A stretch of 8,058 nt of DNA from assembly GCA_964470285.1 (NCBI GenBank), contig CAYYBZ010000068.1, forward strand, positions 1-8,058, written 5' to 3'. A model generated the notes under the pieces. It saw only the letters and a list, made by a program, of their open reading frames with translations, was not told where the DNA came from and ran no database searches. Below, in pieces: positions 1 to 6,419 of the stretch (positions within the stretch are counted from its first letter, which is position 1; each line of letters begins with the position of its first letter). The position numbers and the translations under genes were made by a program. The stretch is from CAYYBZ01 sp964470285 [NCBI: uncultured Oligoflexia bacterium]. Lineage in GTDB: Bacteria > Bdellovibrionota_G > CAYYBZ01.

Positions 1-1
1 T

Positions 2-919
2 TCGGGCTTACTTAATCTAAAACCGGCTTTTACGGATACATCTGAAAAAGTGACAGGTGAGGCAAGCATACCTTTTGAGATTCTTTCGGCAGATAAAAGG
101 GAATTTGATGTAAACGGAAAGCTTAAATTTAAGGATTTTTCATTATCTATGGGTGATTATTCGATTAGAGGTCTAAAGGGCGAAATACCCTTTAAAGAAA
201 AGGTTAAGCTTCTTAAAGATGGCAGGATTACATTTGCTTTCGTTCACAGTGAAAACCCTTTCTCCCGGGCGGATTATAAATCCATAAAACCGTACATGTC
301 GGATTTTAAACGCTTCAGGCTGGAAGCAAAGACTATATCCAGAAGTGCAATAAAAGTCGGTCCCGTTTATGCCGATATCATAATCGATCAGAACGTCATT
401 AAGGCAAATCATCTTTTCTTAAATCTTCTGGACGGGGATATGGACGCCAAGATTTTTTTAAATATTGCCAAATCAATGGAACAAATAGGATTTATAGGGC
501 TCATAACCGGTATTGATCCTCTGTTGTTAACAAAAAAGCCAAAAAAAGAAGGTGTTGAAAGCAAAAGAATAAGCGGTCAAATGGATATGATTTATGATAT
601 CAACACATCCGGACTAGAAGGCAGAATTGACGTAAATGAAATCGGCAAAGAACAGCTGACAAATCTTGCAAATGCTATTGATCCGAAATGGGAAAACGAA
701 AATCTTGTAACCTTAAGAAAGACACTGAAAATAGCCTACCCGACATATGTAGGAGTAAAAATGGAAAGCGGATTTTTTGATCTTAAGGTCAGAATGCCGC
801 TTTTAAAGCTTGTTAAATCAAAAGGTGAGCTGGCTTTTTACGGATTACCCTTAACTCCCGTTATCGCGATGTATTCAAGAGATTTAAAAGAAATTATTAA
901 GAAAAGCCCTCTCAACTAG
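2..919 (+). CDS. AsmA/YdbH-like envelope protein, C-terminal part (5' end outside window)
   Basis: The frame is open from base 2, so the gene begins upstream; 305 residues are visible, ending at TAG. The GTG at 50 is only an internal codon. The protein is rich in alternating beta-strand patterns with repeated 'G.I.F/L..' elements, such as GEIPF and GELAFYG. It ends with the pattern 'G.IDV.EIG...L..L..AIDP....N...LR..L..AYP..V...M.SG..DLKV', then a short 'GLPL.P' tail. This layout is typical of the C-terminal domain of AsmA-superfamily proteins (AsmA, TamB, YdbH). Those proteins are anchored in the inner membrane and span the periplasm as a beta-rich groove that carries phospholipids to the outer membrane. 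The predicted location and lipid role come from the family, not from a decisive motif here. A lipoprotein gene follows after 42 bases, which recalls ydbH-ynbE. The family call is moderately sure; the YdbH-type assignment is an inference. Confidence 0.6.
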   Translation, partial: SGLLNLKPAFTDTSEKVTGEASIPFEILSADKREFDVNGKLKFKDFSLSMGDYSIRGLKGEIPFKEKVKLLKDGRITFAFVHSENPFSRADYKSIKPYMSDFKRFRLEAKTISRSAIKVGPVYADIIIDQNVIKANHLFLNLLDGDMDAKIFLNIAKSMEQIGFIGLITGIDPLLLTKKPKKEGVESKRISGQMDMIYDINTSGLEGRIDVNEIGKEQLTNLANAIDPKWENENLVTLRKTLKIAYPTYVGVKMESGFFDLKVRMPLLKLVKSKGELAFYGLPLTPVIAMYSRDLKEIIKKSPLN

Positions 920-923
920 GGCT
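905..923 (+). repeat. Perfect 6-bp hairpin over the stop codon of the AsmA-like gene
   Basis: AGCCCT (905-910) and AGGGCT (918-923) pair perfectly around a 7-base loop, and the right arm includes the TAG stop. There is no T-run after it (GAAATTATAT follows), so it does not look like an intrinsic terminator. Read-through into the lipoprotein gene is expected. It could slow 3' decay of the upstream message or tune expression inside the operon. It could also be chance. Confidence 0.35.
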
Positions 924-961
924 GAAATTATATAGAATCAAACCTTATGGAGGTATATAAC

Positions 962-1240
962 ATGAAAGGCTATATAACGATAATCACTGCATTTCTTCTC
1001 GCTTTAATTATCAGTGCGTGCGCACCTAAATTCTACGTCTATGAGCGTCCCACTATAATGGAAGAAGAGGCATCCGGCGAATTCCCGTTAATTGAACAGA
1101 AAATGCTGAGCAAAACCGAAGCCAAAGGTCCCATGATGACTACAAAAAACAAAATTGCAGACATAAACGACGAAAACATCAAAAAGAAAAAAACATACAG
1201 AATTTTAAACGGTGAATTCACATACAAAACATCAAAATAA
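962..1240 (+). CDS. Small lipoprotein, possible YnbE-like partner of the AsmA-like protein
   Basis: The product is 92 residues. The start at 962 is chosen because GGAGG (949-953) lies 8 bases upstream; the in-frame ATG at 947 overlaps that site and would add MEVYN. A positively charged start (MKGY) is followed by a hydrophobic stretch and a lipobox, IISAC, so Cys19 should be lipidated by Lgt after cleavage by LspA. The mature part begins C-A-P-K-F-Y-V and is charged and Lys-rich, with 'KKKK' at residues 73-76. It ends in a strand-like YRILNGEFTYKT tail. YnbE proteins of the ydbH-ynbE operon are also very short lipoproteins, and as I recall they begin with a similar C-x-P-R/K-hydrophobic motif. 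This protein is longer than E. coli YnbE (about 60 residues), and overall identity is not evident. The lipoprotein call is firm; the YnbE link is contextual. Confidence 0.8.
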   Translation: MKGYITIITAFLLALIISACAPKFYVYERPTIMEEEASGEFPLIEQKMLSKTEAKGPMMTTKNKIADINDENIKKKKTYRILNGEFTYKTSK

Positions 1241-1262
1241 ATGTCTTAAAGGACTGAGAAAA

Positions 1263-4200
1263 ATGAAAAAAGTTAGATTATTTACATTTCTTATAATTAC
1301 GGCTCTTTTATCCGGCATACCTTTAAAAGCACGCTCACAGAGTGAAACTTTTGCACAGAAACAAAAACATATACAGCCAGGACTTTACTCGCCCGAAAGA
1401 ATTACTATCGGAGCGGAAGACAACTTTCAACCTCAGGTTAATCCCGAAGAAACAAATATTTATTACACAAAAAGAATCAGGCTCAGCCATAAGATTTACA
1501 GACAGAATATTAAAACAGGGATTTCGGATTCCTTCATTGAAGAAACCGCAAATTCAAAGGATCCCGCACTTTCACCGGATGGTAACATGCTGGCTTTTTC
1601 ATATTTTAAATACGACGCAAAAGGAGACATATGCTTTATTAACTTAAAGCAAAAGGATCAAAAGGAAACATGCATTACTGATTCCAGCACACAGGATTCC
1701 AATCCTTTCTGGATTAAAAACAATAAAATAGGTTATCTCGTAAGAACACAGGACATGACCGAATCTGACATAATGATCTTTGATTTAAAAGCCCATGAGG
1801 GCAGACTTCTCTTTTCGGCAAATATTTTAAATCCGAAAGCGTCTATTGACGGAAATTACCTTACTTATGTAAAGGTGCTGGATCAAATCGGCAATTCAGA
1901 CAAAAGTCATCAACTGGTTATAAGAGACCTTCAAAATAATCGTGAATATTCAATTGAGCTTTCCCTGCCCGGTATATCATCGTTTCCTGTTTTTGATGTA
2001 TCGGGTAAATATATTTATTTCGGGCATTTTATGAATGATACTAGCGGCGATTTGACAGTAGATTCATTCGATAGAGCAGTAATTTTGAGAATAAAAACGC
2101 AGGATGCATTAAAAGGGAAAAAATCTGTAGTCCCTGAACCTGTAACATCACTTGAACATAACTGCAATTTTCCTCTTCCTACCAACAAGAAACTCTTCTT
2201 AACATGCGCTTTTAACGAATCGCTTGATGTTTATACACTGCCTCTGGAAGGGGTAATTCCGTCGGGTTGGCACATAAATAAGATAAACGAAGCTTTAAAA
2301 ACCGCAAGAAGCTATGAAGACAGAATACTTATGCTGCTTTACCTCGCATATAATAATGCAAATTACAGAAGCTCAAATTATCTCGAGAGCCTGCTTTCGA
2401 ACCATTATCTTATGAGAGAGCTTAAGACCTCCTTATTCCTTTCAAGGGAGCTTGGAAAGACTGTTTCAGGTGAAGACATCTTAAGAAAAAGTTATTTTTC
2501 CCTTATTTCTGACTTAATAGAATCCGAGATCGCATATGAAAAAGAAAACAAGATTTTTCTAAGCGCCGGTTTCAAAAAGCAAATTATAAAACGCATTAAT
2601 GAGATTAATTCAAAAAGAGTTAACCTTTCGGATGAAGAATACAGCAACTGGGTACACATAGTCAGGGGTTGCCTGGAATTTATGAGAGGGAAATTTGATC
2701 TTGCCAAGAAACGATTAACCAGTCCGGGTGCCCAGGCCGCAAAACCCGCATTTATTCAATACATAAGAGGCTACTATCTTAAAAAGATATATGAAAAATT
2801 CGGTCAAAAAAGAAAACTCGCCGGCCTCTACAGAGAAATGGCCTTAAGAGAGGATTTTGACGACGCGGCAAAAGTTTATTATTCATACAATTTTCTGGAA
2901 CTACTCGACAGTTTTTCCGAAAGCCGGAAAACAAGCCTTTTTAGCAGATATAAAAACTCGCTAAAGGAAGAATCAACATTAAAAGTATTTTTCAGCGCTG
3001 AAGAAATTTTGAACGCTATTTCAGCCAGTAAGGATAATGACGAAGCGCAAAAGAATTACAACGAGCTCTACGGACTGTTAAAAAATCACAATGAATACTT
3101 TCTTAAAAGAGCGCTTTTTGTCCGATCCATTAACCGTTTATCAAGCGGAAATAAATGGAGATATATGTACTATATCGCCAATTACTGGCTTACTTCAACC
3201 GAAAAAGAGTCCATAGAGTATTCATATGCCAGAGATCAATACCTGTACACAAGTCTTGAAAAAGCATACGGCCTTTACGGTGAAGATAAAATTTCTTTTG
3301 CTGCGGATGAATTTTACATTGCCCTTAGATTAACAGATAATCTTGAAACTCATCATGGATTTATTCACAGTATGCTTAAAGAATCAAAAAAATCAGAAAT
3401 CAATCCTAAATACGATTTTCTTGCTGAAAAAACCTATACTGATGAAAAGCTAAAATACAAGGATGCCTACCTTCTTACGGTCGACAATAACGGAAACAAT
3501 ATTGACCCTTCACCAAACGACATTAACCGTGCAATATCACTTCTTGAAAGCATGATTGTTACTGACGACTCAAGCGGCGCAAACTATCTTCTTTTAGGTT
3601 ATCTTTACTTTAAAAATCTTAAACTTGCCCAAACGCCAAAAGAAAGAAAAGATATAACGGATAAATCACACAGAAACCTCATGTTGGCTCTTGATTTTTC
3701 CAGATACAACACCAGAATTAAGGTACAGGCTCTTATCAATCTCGGGTTGCTTCATCAATATGCGGGAAATTACGGCGAATCATTATCATATTTCAATGAG
3801 CGCGCTAAATTTCCGTTCGGTACGACTATCGACGAGATATATTTTATGTGGTTCTACGCCAAAGCAAATTACTATACAAGGGATTACAACAGGGCCTTTA
3901 ACCTGATTTCAGAGGCTATTGATTACATTGAAAAAGTGGGAGCCCCTATAGCCGTTCATCCTTTTATAGAAAAGGCCGCCTTTTATTCAATGGCCGATGA
4001 AAATTATAAAAAATCCCAACACTATTACTTTAAACTTACGAAGAAATATTCCAACGAGATAATGAAAGACAGACTTAATCATCTTAAGATTCTATCCTCC
4101 TACGGATTTGTAAGCTTTAAGAATTCAGACTTTGAAACTTCCGGTAAAATCTATAAAGAGGTTTATGATAAAAGCGTTAATCTGCAACCGGCCGCCGAGA

Positions 4201-4865
4201 AACCATGGAAACCCCATATAATTCCGTCTGTATATTCTATTCAGGCACTGGGATTTTTGGCTCAAATGGAAAAAGACAATGCGGAGAAAATAAGGTTAAG
4301 GGAAAAGAGACTGAATCTTCTTCTTTCAACAAACGGCAATACGCACGGCCTGGGTTATTCCAAGGATGATTGGCATCGATTCGTTATCAAAGAAATCAAC
4401 AGTCTTTCAAAGTGCTATCTAGAAAATAAAATTGCGGATAAGGCATTCGAAACAATTATATTATCAGTCCCGCACCTTGAATCTCTCTTTGAAAGCACAT
4501 TGAATCCTCTTGAAGATTCTCATGAAAAAACCTTAAGAAATATTTTCGCCATTACACTTGAAAGGCTTAAGGCACGGCCATTAAGTGAGTTTAAGGAAAA
4601 ACAAAGAATATTAAAGCTGGCATCGTCTACGGAAAATACTTTATCCGAAATTAAGGAACCCACGATTGCTCTTAGATTTCTAAAGTTTTCTGCAGAAAGA
4701 AGAATCTTTGAACATGCTTTGGACGGAAGTTCCGTATACGACAGCCCCGAACTCAAAAGAGATTTGAAAAAACTCTTTAATACATATCAATGGAAGATTG
4801 CCGTGAAAAGCGCTGACAAGTACTCAAAAGAAATCGTGGCAGAAATAAACAACTGGGCTAATTGA
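1263..4865 (+). CDS. Large exported protein: TolB-like six-bladed propeller plus long TPR-type solenoid
   Basis: The product is 1200 residues. The ATG at 1263 is preceded by AAAGGA (1248-1253) and opens a good signal peptide (MKKVRLF, then a hydrophobic core, probable cleavage after ARS near residue 25). The upstream in-frame ATG at 1212 lies inside the lipoprotein gene and would bury the signal. Residues about 40-345 carry six repeats of a PD40/TolB-type blade motif, near 53 (FQPQVNPEETNIYY), 98 (DPALSPDGNMLAFSY), 146, 188, 240 and 301. Six blades is the TolB propeller number. From about 350 to the end the protein is helical, with TPR-like pairs such as residues near 460-490 (WVHIVRGCLEFMRGKFDLA) and 775-900 (ANYLLLGYLYF, INLGLLHQYAGNYGESLSYF, AKANYYTRDYNRAFNLISEA). 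No catalytic motif is visible. It is probably a periplasmic or surface-facing scaffold. It starts 22 bases after the lipoprotein stop, so the two are likely cotranscribed. Function unknown. Confidence 0.85.
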   Translation: MKKVRLFTFLIITALLSGIPLKARSQSETFAQKQKHIQPGLYSPERITIGAEDNFQPQVNPEETNIYYTKRIRLSHKIYRQNIKTGISDSFIEETANSKDPALSPDGNMLAFSYFKYDAKGDICFINLKQKDQKETCITDSSTQDSNPFWIKNNKIGYLVRTQDMTESDIMIFDLKAHEGRLLFSANILNPKASIDGNYLTYVKVLDQIGNSDKSHQLVIRDLQNNREYSIELSLPGISSFPVFDVSGKYIYFGHFMNDTSGDLTVDSFDRAVILRIKTQDALKGKKSVVPEPVTSLEHNCNFPLPTNKKLFLTCAFNESLDVYTLPLEGVIPSGWHINKINEALKTARSYEDRILMLLYLAYNNANYRSSNYLESLLSNHYLMRELKTSLFLSRELGKTVSGEDILRKSYFSLISDLIESEIAYEKENKIFLSAGFKKQIIKRINEINSKRVNLSDEEYSNWVHIVRGCLEFMRGKFDLAKKRLTSPGAQAAKPAFIQYIRGYYLKKIYEKFGQKRKLAGLYREMALREDFDDAAKVYYSYNFLELLDSFSESRKTSLFSRYKNSLKEESTLKVFFSAEEILNAISASKDNDEAQKNYNELYGLLKNHNEYFLKRALFVRSINRLSSGNKWRYMYYIANYWLTSTEKESIEYSYARDQYLYTSLEKAYGLYGEDKISFAADEFYIALRLTDNLETHHGFIHSMLKESKKSEINPKYDFLAEKTYTDEKLKYKDAYLLTVDNNGNNIDPSPNDINRAISLLESMIVTDDSSGANYLLLGYLYFKNLKLAQTPKERKDITDKSHRNLMLALDFSRYNTRIKVQALINLGLLHQYAGNYGESLSYFNERAKFPFGTTIDEIYFMWFYAKANYYTRDYNRAFNLISEAIDYIEKVGAPIAVHPFIEKAAFYSMADENYKKSQHYYFKLTKKYSNEIMKDRLNHLKILSSYGFVSFKNSDFETSGKIYKEVYDKSVNLQPAAEKPWKPHIIPSVYSIQALGFLAQMEKDNAEKIRLREKRLNLLLSTNGNTHGLGYSKDDWHRFVIKEINSLSKCYLENKIADKAFETIILSVPHLESLFESTLNPLEDSHEKTLRNIFAITLERLKARPLSEFKEKQRILKLASSTENTLSEIKEPTIALRFLKFSAERRIFEHALDGSSVYDSPELKRDLKKLFNTYQWKIAVKSADKYSKEIVAEINNWAN

Positions 4866-4869
4866 TATT

Positions 4870-5334
4870 TTACTGCGCACCTTCTGTTATCCAGTCTTTT
4901 ATGTCCTGAAGCGTGGCAGCCGAAGGAACGGCATTTGGCATTTCGCTTAAACGTGTCGGGGTACATCCTGTCGCCGCTACATATGCGCTTCTTGTATTTT
5001 CATCTAAGATAGCAATTAGCATGCTGCCTGCAACGTCTCCGGCTATGACATATCTTTGCCCGGTGCAGTCGGGCTTACCCGGTATATTAGCGGCCGATTT
5101 TAACGACGCTTTTGCTGCTGATTCGGTACTCATATCAAGGTCCACATCCTGAAAAGTGCTTGTTCCCGGAGCATGGCACACAGCACAGTCCTTTAAATAC
5201 GTACTGTAAGACCTTGAGAATTTATCGGTAATCGTTTCTTCAAGACCGCATTTAACCATTAGGAGCATTATTGAAAGGGCCAAAATCACTAAAATAAGGC
5301 CGGTTAAGCTTCTTTTTAGATTATCTTTGCGCAT
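4870..5334 (-). CDS. Membrane-anchored or lipidated monohaem cytochrome c
   Basis: The product is 154 residues. The start is set by AAGGAG (complement of 5341-5346), 6 bases before ATG. A hydrophobic segment at residues 10-27 targets it for export. One CxxCH haem site lies at 50-54 (CAVCH). Further on comes a pattern common in small cytochromes of multi-haem or planctomycete type: 'AGD..GSML...L' near 98-110, 'EMP' with Met132 as likely sixth ligand, and a final helix 'LQDIKDWITEGA'. Cys90 and Cys124 may form a disulphide. Cys29 after the hydrophobic core resembles a lipidation site, but the preceding Lys (MVKC) is a poor lipobox, so an uncleaved anchor is equally possible. It should act in periplasmic electron transfer; the partner is unknown. 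It is convergent with the large propeller gene, with only 4 bases between the stops, so it is a separate transcription unit. No clear promoter was found for it in 5347-5460. Confidence 0.85.
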   Translation of the reverse strand: MRKDNLKRSLTGLILVILALSIMLLMVKCGLEETITDKFSRSYSTYLKDCAVCHAPGTSTFQDVDLDMSTESAAKASLKSAANIPGKPDCTGQRYVIAGDVAGSMLIAILDENTRSAYVAATGCTPTRLSEMPNAVPSAATLQDIKDWITEGAQ

Positions 5335-5416
5335 TTATGACTCCTTAAGGAACATTTTTATTAGAAATTAATCATATATGAAAAGAAGAAAAAATAAAGC
5401 TCTAATGATTTATCTA

Positions 5417-5425
5417 TGCTAATAT
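5417..5425 (+). promoter_or_regulatory. Candidate extended -10 promoter for the 5461-6001 gene pair
   Basis: TG at 5417-5418, one base, then TAATAT (5420-5425) matches an extended sigma70 -10 element. No good -35 box lies 17 bases upstream, which extended -10 promoters tolerate. It would place the transcript start near 5432, about 30 bases before the ATG at 5461. The region is AT-rich, so chance is a real alternative. Confidence 0.3.
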
Positions 5426-5460
5426 TTTCAAATCTAACAACACTCAAACGGGGGTGAACA

Positions 5461-5664
5461 ATGAGAGCCAAGATCCTATTAACCACTGTCCTTTTCTTTT
5501 CACTCATCTTTACTGCCGCTGTTTCCCGGGCCGAAAAAGAAAAAATCATTAAAGACTCTGAAGGAAAAGTGAGCCTGCCCTGGGATAAATTCCAGGAGCT
5601 TTTAACAGGCAATGGAAAAGGAAATGATTGCCCAGGGACTAAGGCCTCTTTTTGGAATAGGTAA
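5461..5664 (+). CDS. Short exported protein of unknown function, possibly the 5' part of a frameshifted gene
   Basis: The product is 67 residues. The start is supported by GGGGGTG (5450-5456) just upstream of ATG. Residues 1-24 form a clear Sec signal peptide (MRAKI, hydrophobic core, likely cleavage after SRA). The mature part contains KVSLPWDKFQELLT, a short amphipathic motif that I associate with the start of longer exported proteins. It ends abruptly after about 43 mature residues in a tail (GNGKGNDCPGTKASFWNR) that looks unlike a natural terminus. The next ORF begins in the +1 frame at 5612 and overlaps this one by 53 bases. Either this is a genuine tiny exported protein translationally coupled to the next gene, or a one-base change has split a single gene. 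I do not recognise the family. Confidence 0.55.
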   Translation: MRAKILLTTVLFFSLIFTAAVSRAEKEKIIKDSEGKVSLPWDKFQELLTGNGKGNDCPGTKASFWNR

Positions 5665-6001
5665 AAGGCACCTCGATTACAGCTTACTGAGTAAAGAAGC
5701 GAAAATTTACGCGCCCTCTTCAGTTCCGGGCAAACCCGGGAACGAACAGATGATGGCAGATGAATACAGGGACAAAAGATATGATAGAATTAAAAAATCT
5801 TACGAGAAAAATATTGCAAAGCATGTTTCACCAAGAAGCGCGGCTATTTTTCTGGGGATTTTCTGGATATTCTCACTTACGATTCTAAGAATTTCTTTTA
5901 TTACAAAACTTTCATTCTTTGCTTTCTTCCTTTCAGTAATTTATTTGATCTACAACTATTTAAAGAAAAGAAAACAGCGCAAAGAAGGAGGGCAGCAATA
6001 A
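5612..6001 (+). CDS. Small protein with C-terminal membrane hairpin, unknown function
   Basis: The product is 129 residues from ATG 5612. A later ATG at 5624 is possible but has no usable ribosome site. CAGGAG (5593-5598) lies 13 bases upstream of 5612, which is long for a Shine-Dalgarno site, so expression may depend on coupling to the overlapping upstream ORF. Residues 1-75 are polar and charged (DEYRDKRYDRIKKSYEKN). Two adjacent hydrophobic segments follow, near 77-93 and 96-115, and then a basic tail KKRKQRKEGG. Basic residues flank both outer ends of the pair, so the positive-inside rule suggests a membrane hairpin with both ends in the cytoplasm. A signal-peptide-led fusion with the upstream ORF would place the first domain outside, which fits less well. 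The frame is open back only to a stop at 5603-5605. A strong terminator follows the stop codon by 14 bases. The family is not recognised. Confidence 0.6.
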   Translation: MEKEMIAQGLRPLFGIGKRHLDYSLLSKEAKIYAPSSVPGKPGNEQMMADEYRDKRYDRIKKSYEKNIAKHVSPRSAAIFLGIFWIFSLTILRISFITKLSFFAFFLSVIYLIYNYLKKRKQRKEGGQQ

Positions 6002-6015
6002 TAAATGATAAGAAG

Positions 6016-6047
6016 GCCTGCCCTTTTAAGAGGGCAGGCTCTTTTTT
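6016..6047 (+). terminator. Strong intrinsic terminator after the 5461-6001 genes, possibly bidirectional
   Basis: GCCTGCCC (6016-6023) pairs perfectly with GGGCAGGC (6032-6039), with up to three more pairs inside the TTTTAAGA loop. The stem is followed by TC and a run of six T (6042-6047). On the other strand the same stem lies just after the stop of the LSm-like gene and is followed by CTTCTTATC, a weaker U-tract. It may therefore end both converging transcripts. Confidence 0.9.
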
Positions 6048-6270
6048 ATCTTATTCTAGCTTCAACCGAAACTATATCGTCTATTCTGAAAATCACATCT
6101 GAAAAAGTATTTTCAGAAAGCTCTGTCAATACTATGGAATGATCCCCGACATCTTTTACCTTACCCTTATAGGCCGGGCCGGTTTTAAGATTGACTACAA
6201 CTGTTTTATTGGCATTTTTTGCCCCGTTTAGAATTTCACTCCATCCGACGGCAACATTAAATTCAAACAT
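6046..6270 (-). CDS. Small Sm/LSm-like (Hfq-fold) protein
   Basis: The product is 74 residues. An ideal AAGGAGG (complement of 6277-6283) lies 6 bases before ATG. The order of elements fits the Sm fold: an N-terminal helix (about 8-20), then an Sm1-like segment at 23-51, then an Sm2-like strand pair at 56-71. Sm1 shows alternating hydrophobics, Gly31 in the first turn (VVVNLKTGPAYKGKV), Gly36 four residues before Asp40, and the hydrophobic strand SIVLTEL. Sm2 includes VIFRIDDIVSVEA. Hfq and Sm proteins form rings that bind RNA. The Hfq signature Y-K-H in Sm2 is missing (FRIDD instead), so this is not a canonical Hfq. It could be a divergent LSm protein or another small beta-barrel with no RNA role. 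Its stop lies in the T-run of the facing terminator, and it is transcribed away from the isochorismatase-family gene. Confidence 0.75.
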   Translation of the reverse strand: MFEFNVAVGWSEILNGAKNANKTVVVNLKTGPAYKGKVKDVGDHSIVLTELSENTFSDVIFRIDDIVSVEARIR

Positions 6271-6317
6271 TCTATACCTCCTTAACCTGTAAATTCGCAG
6301 TTCATTTAATGGCTGCT

Positions 6318-6346
6318 ATAATAATCGTAACCTGAATCAAATACAA
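6318..6346 (-). promoter_or_regulatory. Candidate promoter for the LSm-like gene
   Basis: On the minus strand, TTGTAT (complement of 6341-6346) and TATTAT (complement of 6318-6323) are spaced 17 bases apart. The -10 matches 5 of 6 consensus bases; the -35 matches only 3. A perfect TATAAT also occurs on the minus strand further upstream (about 6348-6353), but without a -35 at the right distance. The choice between them is uncertain. Confidence 0.3.
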
Positions 6347-6358
6347 TATTATATCTGT

Positions 6359-6389
6359 TTGACATTTTACTGAACCAGTGGAATATTAT
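6359..6389 (+). promoter_or_regulatory. Sigma70-type promoter for the isochorismatase-family gene
   Basis: A perfect -35 TTGACA lies at 6359-6364. TATTAT (6384-6389) follows at a 19-base spacing, and the overlapping AATATT (6382-6387) at 17. Transcription would start near 6395, about 25 bases before the ATG at 6420. This argues against the upstream in-frame GTG at 6378 as the start codon. Confidence 0.5.
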
Positions 6390-6419
6390 TGCCTGTTTTT
6401 ATTCGGGAGAAAGCTTTAT

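Noticed and set aside
1212-1262. ATG at 1212 as start of the large propeller protein
   Set aside because: It lies within the lipoprotein gene, has no suitable ribosome site, and would place 17 polar residues ahead of a good signal peptide.
4860-4875. Terminator between the convergent propeller and cytochrome genes
   Set aside because: The stops are 4 bases apart and no stem with a T-run is visible around them.
4913-5152. Plus-strand open frame of 79 codons
   Set aside because: It is antisense to the cytochrome gene, which has a CxxCH haem site and a good ribosome site; no independent support.
5461-5664. Programmed frameshift driven by the hairpin at 5723-5743
   Set aside because: The hairpin lies about 60 bases after the first ORF's stop, far beyond the usual 5-9 base spacing to a slippery site, and no classical slippery heptamer was seen in the overlap.
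6378-6419. GTG at 6378 as start of the isochorismatase-family gene
   Set aside because: It has no ribosome site, falls within the likely promoter, and would add residues outside the family's normal N-terminus.
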